Notes: generated from the sequence alone by a model not told the origin. DNA of 64,000 nt from Enterocloster asparagiformis (GCA_018380885.1 JAGZSY010000002.1:175946-239945); one strand, 5' to 3'; shown: positions 43,051 to 52,172, numbered from the stretch's first letter. Numbers and translations are program-made.

Positions 43051-43949
43051 CACATCCGAATAAAAAGCGTCTGAGACGCTCTATGATGTTTTTAAACTGC
43101 CAGAAGCCGGGCCTGATCAAGGACCCGTACATTTACGGCCCTGATTCCATTATGCTGGATCTGGAGGACGCCGTGGCCGAAAACCAGAAGGACGCGGCCA
43201 GGTACTCCCTGTACCACGCCTTACAGGAAATCGACTACCGCGGCGTGGAGCGGGTGGTGCGCATCAACGGCCTGGACACCCCTCATTGGCGTGAGGACAT
43301 CCGCGTCTGCGTGGCCGGCGGGGCCGACACCATCCGCATCGCCAAGACCGAGCGCGCTGCGGATGTGCGTACCGTGGAGGAGGCCGTCACCGCGGCCGAG
43401 GAGGAATTCGGCGTGCCCGTGGGCAGAACCCTGCTGATGGCCGCCATCGAGTCCACCCGCGGCGTGTTAAACGCCCTGGAAATCTGCGAATCCTCGGAGC
43501 GTCTCTTCGGAATCGCCCTGTCCGGCGGCGACTACACCAAGGATTTGCAGACCGTGATCTCCGGCACCGGCGTGGAGCTGGCCGGGGCAAGGCAGCATAT
43601 GATCATCGCGGCCAGGGCGGCCGGCGTGCAGTGCTTTGACACCGTGTTCACCAACCTGGACGACATGGAAGGCTTTGAGCGGGAAGTGCGGATGATCAAG
43701 GCAATGGGCTTTGACGGCAAGAGCCTGGTCAACCCCAGGCAGATCGACATTGTCCACAAAATCTTCACCCCCACCCAGAAGGAGATCATTTTTGCCGAGA
43801 AGGTGGTGCGGGAGATCGACGAGAAAAAGGCCCTGGGCATCGGCGTCTTTACCGTGGACGGCAAGATGATCGACATCGCCTTCTACGACGGAGCCATGAG
43901 AACGCTGGGGCTGGCAAAAGCATCCGGTGTATATGAGGGGGATCTGTAA
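43047..43949 (+). CDS. citE: Citrate lyase beta subunit (citryl-ACP lyase)
   Basis: 300 aa from ATG 43047 with GGGGAGG upstream. HpcH/HpaI-type TIM barrel: RRSMMFLNCQKPGLIKD, SIMLDLEDAV (metal/substrate Asp-Glu) and MAAIESTRGVLNA. Cleaves citryl-ACP to acetyl-ACP and oxaloacetate. Confidence 0.95.
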   Translation: MTHPNKKRLRRSMMFLNCQKPGLIKDPYIYGPDSIMLDLEDAVAENQKDAARYSLYHALQEIDYRGVERVVRINGLDTPHWREDIRVCVAGGADTIRIAKTERAADVRTVEEAVTAAEEEFGVPVGRTLLMAAIESTRGVLNALEICESSERLFGIALSGGDYTKDLQTVISGTGVELAGARQHMIIAARAAGVQCFDTVFTNLDDMEGFEREVRMIKAMGFDGKSLVNPRQIDIVHKIFTPTQKEIIFAEKVVREIDEKKALGIGVFTVDGKMIDIAFYDGAMRTLGLAKASGVYEGDL

Positions 43950-43950
43950 A

Positions 43951-45513
43951 ATGATGAATAAAGTTGGACGTGAAATTCCCGACGGGCTGCTGATCCGGTA
44001 CGGGAAAAAAGGGTTTGAAGGTTCCTACGCCCGGGACGACGAGCAGTACCACAAGGCGGCTCCCACCGTGCGCGCCGTGGTGGACCCGAAACAGAACAAG
44101 ATGGTTTCCTCTATCCGGGAGGCTCTGGAAAAATGCGGGCTGAGGGACGGAATGGTGCTCTCCTTCCACCACCATTTCCGGGACGGGGACTATATCGTTA
44201 ACATGGTCATGGAACAGGTGAACGCCATGGGTGTGAAGGACATCACCATCTGCGCCAGCTCCTTGGGAGCCGCCCACGATCCGGTGGCGCGGCTCATCGA
44301 GGAGGGCGTGGTTACCGGCATCCAGTCCTCCGGCGTGCGCGGAAAAATCGGCGAGGCCATCTCCTACGGCAAGCTGAAAAACCCGGCCATCATCCGCTCC
44401 CACGGCGGCCGTGTGCGGGCCATCGAGGAGGGCGACGTGCACATCGACATCGCCTTTATCGGCGCCCCCACCTCAGACGAATGCGGAAACGCCAGGGGCG
44501 TGGGCGGCAAGAGCGACTGCGGCGTGCTCTCCTACTCCATGGTGGACGCCCAGTACGCGGACCACGTGGTGGTGATCACCGACTGCCTGGTGCCCTTCCC
44601 CAACTTCCCGCCCAGCATCTCCATGGTGGACGTGGACTACGTGTGCGTGGTGGATGAGATCGGCAACCCGTCCAAGATCGTCAGCAACGCGGTGCGCATG
44701 ACAAAGGACGTGCGGGAGCTGAAAATGGCGGAGTACTGCACCAAGCTCATCGAGCTCTCCCCCTTCTTCAAGGACGGCTTTTCCTTCCAGACCGGGGCGG
44801 GCGGGGCCTCCCTGGCGGTCAACACCATGCTGCGGCCCATCATGGAGGAGAAAAATATCCACATGAGCTTTGCCATCGGCGGCATCACCAAGCCCATGTG
44901 CGACCTGTTGGACGCCGGGCTGGTGCGCAATATTGTGGACGCTCAGGCCTTTGACCTGGGGGCCATCGAATCCATCAAAAACAATCCCAGGCATTTTGAG
45001 ATTTCCACCTCAGAGTACGCCAATCCTCTGAACAAAGGGGCTTTTGTCAACAAGCTGGACTTTGTGATCCTGGGCGCTCTGGAGGTGGATGTGGACTACA
45101 ACGTCAACGTGGTGACCGGCTCCGACGGCATCGTGCGCGGAGCCCCGGGAGGCCATCCCGACACCGCCGCTGGCTCCAACTGCTCCATCATCGTCGCCCC
45201 CCTGGTCCGGGGCCGCATCCCCACCGTGTGCGACAAGGTGGTGACCGTGGTGACGCCCGGCGAGGTGGTGGACATTATCGTGACCGACTACGGCATCGCC
45301 ATCAATCCCAGGCGTACCGATCTGATCGAGGCGTATAAGGGGTCCGGGCTGCCCATCCGCACCATCGAGGAGCTGCGGGATATCGCTTACTCCATTGTGG
45401 GAACGCCGGATGAGATTCAGTTCAAGGACCGGGTTGTGGGAATTATCGAGAGCCGGGACGGAACGGTATTAGATGTGGTGAGGGAGATCAAGCCATACGA
45501 GTTTGAGGATTAA
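43951..45513 (+). CDS. citF: Citrate lyase alpha subunit (citrate:acetyl-ACP transferase)
   Basis: 520 aa from ATG 43951, one base after the citE stop, GAGGGGG upstream. CoA-transferase-like fold with SFHHHFRDGDYIVNMVM near the start and TGAGGASLAVNTM in the middle. Exchanges the acetyl group on CitD for citrate. The usual maturation genes citC, citX and citG are absent from this cluster, so they must act from elsewhere. A terminator follows. Confidence 0.95.
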   Translation: MMNKVGREIPDGLLIRYGKKGFEGSYARDDEQYHKAAPTVRAVVDPKQNKMVSSIREALEKCGLRDGMVLSFHHHFRDGDYIVNMVMEQVNAMGVKDITICASSLGAAHDPVARLIEEGVVTGIQSSGVRGKIGEAISYGKLKNPAIIRSHGGRVRAIEEGDVHIDIAFIGAPTSDECGNARGVGGKSDCGVLSYSMVDAQYADHVVVITDCLVPFPNFPPSISMVDVDYVCVVDEIGNPSKIVSNAVRMTKDVRELKMAEYCTKLIELSPFFKDGFSFQTGAGGASLAVNTMLRPIMEEKNIHMSFAIGGITKPMCDLLDAGLVRNIVDAQAFDLGAIESIKNNPRHFEISTSEYANPLNKGAFVNKLDFVILGALEVDVDYNVNVVTGSDGIVRGAPGGHPDTAAGSNCSIIVAPLVRGRIPTVCDKVVTVVTPGEVVDIIVTDYGIAINPRRTDLIEAYKGSGLPIRTIEELRDIAYSIVGTPDEIQFKDRVVGIIESRDGTVLDVVREIKPYEFED

Positions 45514-45533
45514 ATACCGGAAGCATTGAAGCC

Positions 45534-45578
45534 AAAAGGGCCGGAGCGCCGCGCGCAGCGGACTCCGGCCCTTTTTTT
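45534..45578 (+). terminator. Terminator after citDEF
   Basis: AAAAGGGCCGGAG pairs with CTCCGGCCCTTTT around a GC-rich loop, ending in T7, about 20 bp past the citF stop. Confidence 0.9.
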
Positions 45579-45715
45579 AACTTTGGCCTGCCGCGAAAGC
45601 TTGGCGGCCCGATCGCAGATGCGGACGCAGACTTTAGGGCTTGGGGGACGCGCATGGACGCGGAGGCTGGCAGCTGTTTTGCGATACCGGCAGGGAAGGG
45701 ATTGCGGCAGGGATT

Positions 45716-45887
45716 GGTTGCGGACAAGGCGCGGAGGACAGCTCAATGACACCGGCATGGGCCCGGCAGCGCTGGCAAGATCGGTTATCGGTTGCGGACA
45801 AGGCGCGAAGGACAGCTCGATGCCACCGGCATGGGCCCGGCAGCGCTGGCAAGATCGGTTGCGGACAAGACGCGGAGGACAGCGGCG
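45716..45887. repeat. Tandem repeat array of 74/67 bp units
   Basis: The unit starting GGTTGCGGACAAGGCGCGGA begins at 45716, 45790 and 45857. Copies 1 and 2 share nearly all positions, including CACCGGCATGGGCCCGGCAG and CGCTGGCAAGATCGGTT. The second unit lacks 7 bp and the third is partial (about 30 bp). It fills most of the 405-bp spacer after citF. Open frames across it (e.g. 45526-46080) just repeat the same peptide and have no ribosome site, so I read it as non-coding. Confidence 0.75.
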
Positions 45888-45918
45888 TTTTTGGATACGC
45901 GCCGCTGCCCGAAACACT

Positions 45919-46515
45919 CTATCGCCAAAAATGTTCGATTTTGCGCTTCACGGATACAGGCAGTTCATTTTTACCGCCTGCGCCGGAAAAGGCCACCCGG
46001 CCCATCCGGCTCATGCCCGCGTAGTGAAAAAACTCCTCCATGGCTCTCAGGGCGCCGCAGCTCTGGCCGAACAGCCGTGAGAACGGGAAGGGCGTGTTGC
46101 AGGAGGTCAGGAGCAGATACCTCTGGCTCCCGGACAGGCGCGGCTGCGGCCGCATTCCCCTCTCCCCCATCGCTGTGCCCAGAAGGCGGTCAAACATGTT
46201 TTTTACGGCAGCCGGCACATTGGCCCAGTAGGCCGGCGCTGCCAGAGCCACCGCATCGCAGCTCCTCAAAAGCCCGGCAATCTCCTGGATATCGTCCTGT
46301 TTCACACAGCGGCCTGTCTCAATGCAGGTCCGGCAGCCGCTGCAATAATCGATGTTTTTCTCGTACAGCCAAATGGTCTGCACCTCCCAGCCGGCCCGCT
46401 GCGCCGCAGCGGTGGCACAGCGCAGCATGGCCGCGGTGGCCCCGTTTTCATGCGGACTGCCCAAGATCGCCAGCAATGTTTGCTTTTTTGTATCCTGTTT
46501 TGCTTTTCCGGTCAT
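45919..46515 (-). CDS. Flavodoxin-like NAD(P)H-dependent FMN reductase/oxidoreductase
   Basis: 198 aa. FMN phosphate loop LGSPHENGATAAML near the N-terminus, then YCSGCRTCIETGRC (a Cys pair typical of the iron-sulfur or redox flavodoxin group) and APAYWANVPAAVKNMFDR. The start codon overlaps the TetR stop (ATGA), so regulator and enzyme are one operon. Probably reduces quinones or other electrophiles, or transfers electrons; substrate unknown. Confidence 0.88.
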   Translation of the reverse strand: MTGKAKQDTKKQTLLAILGSPHENGATAAMLRCATAAAQRAGWEVQTIWLYEKNIDYCSGCRTCIETGRCVKQDDIQEIAGLLRSCDAVALAAPAYWANVPAAVKNMFDRLLGTAMGERGMRPQPRLSGSQRYLLLTSCNTPFPFSRLFGQSCGALRAMEEFFHYAGMSRMGRVAFSGAGGKNELPVSVKRKIEHFWR

Positions 46516-47225
46516 ATGGTTTTCCCTCCTCTGTTGGGGGCGTCCCGTCGGGATGCAGCCGCCCTCCCATCTCCGTCATTCTCCTCCTCCGCCTGCTTTG
46601 CAGCGATCATACGGTAAAGCATATGATATCCATAATCCAAAAACTCCCTCTTTGAGCGCTTCATCACCGCCGAGATATACGCCTCCTTGTCCGAGGCCAT
46701 CCGGATCAGGCCGGACAGTCCGGCCCACAGCGCGAACACAGTGGGCAGTATCTGGAGATCGCGCCTGAATTCCCCCCTTCGGATGCCCTCCTCCAGCAGA
46801 GCGGCGATATCGTCGTTGATCCGCTCGCCCGTGTCAAAAATCTCCTGCTCCACCGGCGGCAGGCTCTCCCCGGTAAAGTCCAGCGAAATCCGCCCCAGAG
46901 CAGTTTCAAAATAGTAGGGATACTGCTCCTGGAAATCCTCTAACGCCAGGCAGATTCCCCTGTACCGCCCCCGCACCTCTGTTTCCTCCCCCATGGCCCG
47001 GCAGATCGAGCCGCGCAGCAGCTCCATACTCCTCAATACCAGCAAATGGACGATCTCCTCTTTATCCAGAAAATACACGTACAGCGTGGCCTTGCTGTAT
47101 CCCGCCTCCCGCGCGATGTCCTCCACCGTCACCGCCGTGATACCGCGCTGGGAAAACAGCCGCTCCGCGGCAGCCGCGATGCGGGCGCGGTGCACGTCAG
47201 CAGGTTCCTTTTTTCTTCTGGCCAT
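46512..47225 (-). CDS. TetR/AcrR family regulator of the flavodoxin-like gene
   Basis: 237 aa from ATG 47225 (MARRKKEPADVHRARI; AAAGGAG upstream); longer reading to 47282 would run through the operator. HTH: TAVTVEDIAREAGYSKATLYVYF. Tetracycline-repressor-type C-terminus (ligand unknown) and a long acidic tail. It precedes the reductase and very likely represses both via the palindrome just upstream. Confidence 0.9.
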   Translation of the reverse strand: MARRKKEPADVHRARIAAAAERLFSQRGITAVTVEDIAREAGYSKATLYVYFLDKEEIVHLLVLRSMELLRGSICRAMGEETEVRGRYRGICLALEDFQEQYPYYFETALGRISLDFTGESLPPVEQEIFDTGERINDDIAALLEEGIRRGEFRRDLQILPTVFALWAGLSGLIRMASDKEAYISAVMKRSKREFLDYGYHMLYRMIAAKQAEEENDGDGRAAASRRDAPNRGGKTI

Positions 47226-47241
47226 GATTTGCGCTCCTTTG

Positions 47242-47280
47242 GTTATCATTAATTGAACTATTGGTTTAATTAATGATAAC
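47242..47280. promoter_or_regulatory. 39-bp near-perfect palindrome, TetR autoregulatory operator
   Basis: Arms GTTATCATTAATTGAAC and GTTTAATTAATGATAAC flank a 5-base centre with one mismatch per 17-base arm, 17 bp before the TetR start codon. Its length fits two overlapping TetR sites or a doubled dimer. Confidence 0.8.
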
Positions 47281-47363
47281 ACATTTTTCTCACCCAGTCA
47301 ACGCGGCAGATAAACGAAGCGTGTGGGGACGGGCGTACGGCTGCAGCCTGGGCGGCTGGCTGG

Positions 47364-47409
47364 CGCAAAAAAATCCCCATCCCGCGCGCTCCGCCCGGGA
47401 CAGGGGTTT
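47364..47409 (-). terminator. Terminator at the end of the 11-gene operon
   Basis: On the minus strand AACCCCTGTCCCG pairs with CGGGATGGGG around a GC-rich loop and is followed by T7, 22 bp after the aldolase stop. Confidence 0.8.
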
Positions 47410-47430
47410 AGGGGTCAGTTAGGCCAACCC

Positions 47431-48189
47431 TTAAAATCGTTTGATGGTATCCGCAATATTCTGCATGCCATTTCGCAGGATATCGATGTCATTTTGCATC
47501 ATCAGCATGTCCAGCCGGTCGGAGAAACGCTCCAGCATTTTCGGGCCTGCGTGAATTCCGAACTTTTTTCCGCTCCTGCGGCATGCGTCGGACACCTTTG
47601 TAATGGCCTCGATCATCACCGGACTCATGGTGTCCCCCGGGACTCCCAGGGAGATGCTTAAATCGTTGGGCCCGATCAGCAGCACATCGATGCCCTCCAC
47701 CGCCGCAATCTCATCCACGCGCTCCACCGCCTTCGCCGTCTCGATCTGCGCGATGGAAATCACGCTGTCGTTGCCAAGCCTCATGGCCTCCTCGTGCTTC
47801 ACGCCCCCGGCGTATCCGGTGGGCGCGCCTCCTGCTGCGAAGCCCCGCTCTCCTAAGGGCGGATATTTTGACCAGTGCACGATTTCTTGGGCCATCTGCG
47901 CCGACTCCGTCATGGGAACCATAACCCCTGAGGCTCCGCCGTCCAGGGAGCGGGAAATACAGTCCTTGGAGAGCATGGACGCGCGGAAAAAGCTTCCCAG
48001 GCCGATCGCTCCGGCCATCAGGCTCATATCGTGAAGTGTCTCGATGGAATAATTGCTGTACTCGCAGTCAAACATCACAAAATCCAGCCCCGCGTTTTTC
48101 GCCATGATACAGATGGCCGGATTGCGCACCACCCGCAGCATGGTCCCGTAAATCTTTTCACCGGATAACAACTTTTCTTTTAAATTCAT
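47431..48189 (-). CDS. HpcH/HpaI-type class II aldolase (operon copy)
   Basis: 252 aa, AGGAGGAA before ATG. Barrel motifs: FVMFDCEYSNYSIETL, GASGVMVPMTESAQMA, IAQIETAKAVE, VLLIGPNDLSISLG. The family cleaves 2-keto-4-hydroxy acids (or makes them) to pyruvate and an aldehyde, metal dependent. Last gene of the operon; its presence suggests the pathway ends in pyruvate plus a small aldehyde. Confidence 0.92.
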   Translation of the reverse strand: MNLKEKLLSGEKIYGTMLRVVRNPAICIMAKNAGLDFVMFDCEYSNYSIETLHDMSLMAGAIGLGSFFRASMLSKDCISRSLDGGASGVMVPMTESAQMAQEIVHWSKYPPLGERGFAAGGAPTGYAGGVKHEEAMRLGNDSVISIAQIETAKAVERVDEIAAVEGIDVLLIGPNDLSISLGVPGDTMSPVMIEAITKVSDACRRSGKKFGIHAGPKMLERFSDRLDMLMMQNDIDILRNGMQNIADTIKRF

Positions 48190-48216
48190 TTGAAATTCCT
48201 CCTGCTTTCCGCCGCC

Positions 48217-49239
48217 TCAGACTGCGGCCTGTTTTGCAATCAAATCCTCCCTGGCCATCCGGCTGCAAAGCCGGAACGCTTCCTTAAACGGGGTGGTTCG
48301 GCAGCTGCCGGTGCCGGCGATATCGTAGGCCGTCCCGTGGGCCGGGGTGGTGATAGGATGGGGAAGCCCTGCCGATATGGTCACACAGTGCATAAAATTC
48401 TGCAGCTTGATGGCGATCTGGCCCTGGTCGTGGTACATGGTGATCACCCCGTCCTTCTTCTCGTCAAAGGCCCTCCCGAACAGGGTGTCCGCCGAAAACG
48501 GCCCCTCCAGGGGCATGCCCTCCCGCCTCGCCCGCTCGATGGCCGGGCGGATAATCTCGATTTCCTCCCGCCCGCAGGTGCCGTTTTCCCCGCTGTGGGG
48601 ATTTAACGCAGCCACCATAATCTGGGGATGGACGCAGCCAGCCCGCCTGAGGGTGGCATATCCCAGCCTGGCCGTCTTTAGGATGTTTTCCTCCGTTATC
48701 TCCCCGGCCACCTCCCGAAAGGGAATATGGCTGGTCACGCGTATATTCCAGAGCCCGTTCAGATAATTCATCTCGCCGAAGCCCTCCCTCTGCCCATATA
48801 GTTCCGCAAACATCTCATGTTCGCTGGGATAGGGATATCCCCCCTTTTTCATCGCCGCCTTGTTGAGCGGCGCAAAGCAGAAGCCGTCCATCTCCCCGGC
48901 CTCGCACAGCCGGATGCATTCCGCCAGGATATCCCCCTGGTCCCTCCCGTTCTCCTCTGTCTCCTGCCCCATTTTCACCTGCCCGATGTCCAGATTTCCG
49001 CAGGGAAGCAGCGCGATTGGGCCCCCCTTGGCAGCCTCCTCCACTGATCCGACCACCCGATACTCAAACTTTGTCCCGCTGTGCCTCATGCCGCGGAGCA
49101 GCAGGGCCTCCTCTCCCACGATCACCGGGATGGCGCTGCTTTTAAAAAAACCTGCGGCCGCGGCCTTGCACACCAGCTCCGCCCCGATCCCGGCCGGATC
49201 TCCCATGGTGATTCCGATCACCGGTTTAATGTTCATCAT
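48217..49239 (-). CDS. PdxA-family dehydrogenase (PdxA2-like)
   Basis: 340 aa from ATG 49239 with AAAGGAACG upstream, overlapping the LeuD-like stop by 14 bp. GITMGDPAGIGAELV, LNPHSGENGTCGREEIEI and YHDQGQIAIKLQ are PdxA motifs, including the His that binds metal. True PdxA acts in vitamin B6 synthesis; copies inside catabolic clusters oxidise and decarboxylate phosphorylated or hydroxy acids. Context favours such a catabolic role. Confidence 0.9.
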   Translation of the reverse strand: MMNIKPVIGITMGDPAGIGAELVCKAAAAGFFKSSAIPVIVGEEALLLRGMRHSGTKFEYRVVGSVEEAAKGGPIALLPCGNLDIGQVKMGQETEENGRDQGDILAECIRLCEAGEMDGFCFAPLNKAAMKKGGYPYPSEHEMFAELYGQREGFGEMNYLNGLWNIRVTSHIPFREVAGEITEENILKTARLGYATLRRAGCVHPQIMVAALNPHSGENGTCGREEIEIIRPAIERARREGMPLEGPFSADTLFGRAFDEKKDGVITMYHDQGQIAIKLQNFMHCVTISAGLPHPITTPAHGTAYDIAGTGSCRTTPFKEAFRLCSRMAREDLIAKQAAV

Positions 49240-49762
49240 ACTGACGTTCCTTTCCCTCACTGTCCTCCAAAAGCCTGCTTTTAAAAAGCGCCTTGATCCC
49301 GCCCGTCTCCAGAATCTCCAGCGCCTCTCCCTGCAGGGGCTGTCCCTTAAGACATATCCCCCTTCCCGGCAGGAACACCTCGCCGCTTCGGATCAAAACC
49401 TGGAGCAAATCGCCGTTTTTCACCGCCCTGCCAATCCCGGGGCAGGTGATCAGCGGCAGGCCCAGGTTGATTCCGTTGCGGAAAAAAATCCTGGCAAAGG
49501 ACTCCGCCAGCACCGCCGACGCGCCCATGGAAAGCAGCGCGATTGGCGCGTGCTCCCTGCTGGAACCACAGCCGAAATTTCTGCCCGCCACAATAATTCC
49601 GCCCTTTACAAAGGACCGGGGTATCTCCGGGTCCACGCCCTCCAGACAGTGCACGCCGATCTCAGCCGGCTCCACCAGCTCCAGATACCGCCCCGGATAG
49701 ATCTGATCGGTATCGATGTTATCGCCCAGCACAAGGGCGGCGCCCTCTATTTTATCCTTCAT
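49226..49762 (-). CDS. Aconitase-family small subunit (LeuD/HacB/DmdB-like)
   Basis: 178 aa from ATG 49762 (GAGGTGAG upstream; a GTG six bases earlier is possible). Motifs GDNIDTDQIYPGRYLE and GRNFGCGSSREHAPIAL are the swivel-domain substrate loop. Works with the LeuC-like subunit to hydrate/isomerise an alkyl- or hydroxy-malate. Not accompanied by leuA, so probably not leucine synthesis. Confidence 0.92.
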   Translation of the reverse strand: MKDKIEGAALVLGDNIDTDQIYPGRYLELVEPAEIGVHCLEGVDPEIPRSFVKGGIIVAGRNFGCGSSREHAPIALLSMGASAVLAESFARIFFRNGINLGLPLITCPGIGRAVKNGDLLQVLIRSGEVFLPGRGICLKGQPLQGEALEILETGGIKALFKSRLLEDSEGKERQYDEH

Positions 49763-49773
49763 TCCCACTCACC

Positions 49774-51021
49774 TCACAATGTCCTGACATCGGTTATCAC
49801 TCCGTTCAGGGCGGAAGCCGCCACCGTCGCCGGCGATGCAAGATAGATATCCGCGCCGGTGCTCCCCATCCTTCCCGGAAAGTTCCGGTTTGTCGCCGTG
49901 ATTGCCGTCTCCCCCGGCGCCAGCACGCCCTCGTGGGCGCCCAGACAGGGGCCGCAGCCCGGCGTGGAGATCGCAGCTCCCGCCTCCATCAGGTCGCGGA
50001 TAAGGCCCTTTTCCATGCACTCCTGAAAGACAGCCGCGGAGGCGGGGATCACGATCAGGCGGCAAAACCTGGGGATATGCTTCCCCCGCAGGATATTCGC
50101 CGCAACCGCGATATCCTCCGTCCTGCCGCCGGTGCAGGAGCCGATAAAGGCCTGATCGATGTGCACCGTTCCCACCGCGTCAATGTCAATTACGTTGTCC
50201 ACGCTGTGGGGAGCCGCGATCTGCGGCGCCAGCCCGTCCAGGCAAAAAACGCGGCGCCCGGCGTACCGGTATCCCTCGTCCGTGTATTGTATCTCGTAGG
50301 GAAATTGCGCCCGTCCTGCAATAAATCGCAGTACCTGATCGTTGGGCTGCATGTAGGCGCATTTTGCTCCCATCTCCACCGCCATGTTACACAGGACCAT
50401 GCGGCCGGCCACATCCAGCTGATCCACATAGGAGCCTGTGAAATCGATCCCCTTGTAAACCGCGCCGTCAGCTTTCATCTGGCCCAGCACGTAGAGAATC
50501 ACATCCTTGGGATAGATGTGAGGCCCCGGTTTTCCTTCCAGCCGGATCTCGACGATCTCCGGCACCCTAAACCACAGCTTTCCGGTGGCCATCACCGTGG
50601 CCATGTCCGTGGCCCCGATGCCCGTTCCAAAAGCACCGAAGGCGCCGTGGAGCGTGGTGTGGGAGTCCGTTGCCACCACCACGCTTCCCGGACACACCAC
50701 GCCCGCCTCAGCCATCACCTGGTGGCATACCCCCTGGTTGATGTCAAAATGATAGGTGAGCTTCTGTTTTTTCGCAAACTCCCGCATCTCCTTGTGGATT
50801 CCCGCGCTGCGGATCGTGGGGCAGGGCGCGTAGTGGTCGAACACAAACGCCACCCGGTCCCGGTCCCACACGTCTTTGCCGCCGATCTCCTCAAAGGATC
50901 GAAGGGTCTGCAAATACAGATCATTTATCTCTGCAAAATCGACGGACGCCGTGACAATCTCACCGGCCGTCACGCGGCTGCGGCCAGCAGCCCTTGCCAA
51001 TATTTTTTCTATTGCGTGCAT
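49774..51021 (-). CDS. Aconitase-family large subunit (LeuC/HacA/DmdA-like)
   Basis: 415 aa, normal. Cluster ligands: Cys in GSCTGGRTEDIAVAA and in TPGCGPCLGAHEG; VVATDSHTTLHGAFGAFGTG is the typical active-site helix. Binds one [4Fe-4S] cluster and performs a dehydration-hydration. GGGAGGA precedes ATG 51021, which overlaps the YcxB-like gene by 13 bp. Related enzymes include isopropylmalate isomerase, homoaconitase and 2,3-dimethylmalate dehydratase. Confidence 0.93.
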   Translation of the reverse strand: MHAIEKILARAAGRSRVTAGEIVTASVDFAEINDLYLQTLRSFEEIGGKDVWDRDRVAFVFDHYAPCPTIRSAGIHKEMREFAKKQKLTYHFDINQGVCHQVMAEAGVVCPGSVVVATDSHTTLHGAFGAFGTGIGATDMATVMATGKLWFRVPEIVEIRLEGKPGPHIYPKDVILYVLGQMKADGAVYKGIDFTGSYVDQLDVAGRMVLCNMAVEMGAKCAYMQPNDQVLRFIAGRAQFPYEIQYTDEGYRYAGRRVFCLDGLAPQIAAPHSVDNVIDIDAVGTVHIDQAFIGSCTGGRTEDIAVAANILRGKHIPRFCRLIVIPASAAVFQECMEKGLIRDLMEAGAAISTPGCGPCLGAHEGVLAPGETAITATNRNFPGRMGSTGADIYLASPATVAASALNGVITDVRTL

Positions 51022-52139
51022 ATGTATCTTCCTCCCTTGCCCCTCACCGCGGCGGCCAGTCCTTTGACCGCCCCGCCCAAAACTGCTTTCGGCACAAAGA
51101 GCACCAGCACATTTCCCTGATAGAAATACAGATATTCCTCATCCTCCCAGACCGCCGTGAGCGCCGCCCACTCTAAGGCCGCCGCCGTGGGCCCGTACCG
51201 GTAGGCCATGTGCTCCCCATCCCAGGAGAATACCCGCTCGTCCCAGAATCCGGCGGGATACCGTCCCGCCCGAAAGCTTTGTTCCATTGCGAAATTCACC
51301 AGACGGCATGGGCGGTACCACATCAACAGGCCCACGGGCCAAACGGCCAGCTCCGCCAGGTAAAACAGCTTTAGAAATCCCATGGGAAACCGGAATCCGG
51401 CGCTCCACAGATACAGCCCCTTTAAGCTCCCAGCCGCAGCCGCCAGCACCAGCAACAGCCAGATACATTTTCCCGGCCTGCTCCATTCCCGCGCCCGCGT
51501 TCGTTTTATGTGAAAACAGTTGCAGTGCCTGAAATCCGCCAGGCCGATGCGATATAAAACCTGGTGCTCATACTGTCCAAAGCCGTCCCCCAGCTCCGCC
51601 CCTTGCCCGCTGTCCGCCTTGTTCGCCAGCTCGCTGATCCGGGCGAGAAACCGGTTTTTCCCGGCCGCGTTCCCCTTAAAAATCCGTGTGGGAACCGCCT
51701 CCACCGCCCCGTTTTGCAGATAGAATAAAATCGTCCGCTCATTGTAGTTCACCCGCACAAGGCTTTGATACCCGCTCCTCCGGCAGACTCCCCCGCTGTC
51801 AAATTCCAGATAATGCTCCCGCACCGCCACTCTGCGCGGCCCGGTGATCTCCCCCGCATCCCCTGTTTTCCCCTTGCCCAGGGCCAGAGAGATCACGGCG
51901 GACAGACGGGGGCTGTAATTCAACAGCAGCGCCAGACAGGCAACTGCCGCCGCCCACCAGGCCGCTGTGTCGTCCCTTGTCAGCGTTCCCCGTAGGGTAG
52001 ACAGATTCAGGTAAACGATGCACCCTGCGCCCAGCAGCAGGAGCAGATGAAGCATCCAAAGGGGCTGCCGCTCATTTGCATGCTTCAGCGCCTGCGCGTC
52101 CAGATAATCTTGTTTCGTGTACTCAAATACATATTCCAT
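51009..52139 (-). CDS. Membrane protein with two YcxB-like domains
   Basis: 376 aa. Two similar halves: a hydrophobic hairpin (about 28-48, 62-80) followed by a soluble YcxB-type domain with the VPTRIFKGNA motif, then again TM helices (about 225-245, 258-280) and a domain ending LYFYQGNVLVLFVPKAVL. YcxB domains are found in many small Firmicutes membrane proteins of unknown function. Its place inside a carboxylate operon, overlapping leuC, is unexpected; no enzymatic motif seen. Confidence 0.75.
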   Translation of the reverse strand: MEYVFEYTKQDYLDAQALKHANERQPLWMLHLLLLLGAGCIVYLNLSTLRGTLTRDDTAAWWAAAVACLALLLNYSPRLSAVISLALGKGKTGDAGEITGPRRVAVREHYLEFDSGGVCRRSGYQSLVRVNYNERTILFYLQNGAVEAVPTRIFKGNAAGKNRFLARISELANKADSGQGAELGDGFGQYEHQVLYRIGLADFRHCNCFHIKRTRAREWSRPGKCIWLLLVLAAAAGSLKGLYLWSAGFRFPMGFLKLFYLAELAVWPVGLLMWYRPCRLVNFAMEQSFRAGRYPAGFWDERVFSWDGEHMAYRYGPTAAALEWAALTAVWEDEEYLYFYQGNVLVLFVPKAVLGGAVKGLAAAVRGKGGRYICTQ

Positions 52140-52172
52140 ACGCCGCCCTCCCTGCGCCGGACCGCCGCCCGC

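Noticed and set aside
45716..45887. Possible CRISPR array
   Set aside because: Units are 74/67 bp and contiguous, with no unique spacers and no cas genes nearby.
45526..46080. Plus-strand frame through the tandem repeat
   Set aside because: Repeats one peptide because the DNA repeats; no ribosome site; overlaps the reductase gene end.
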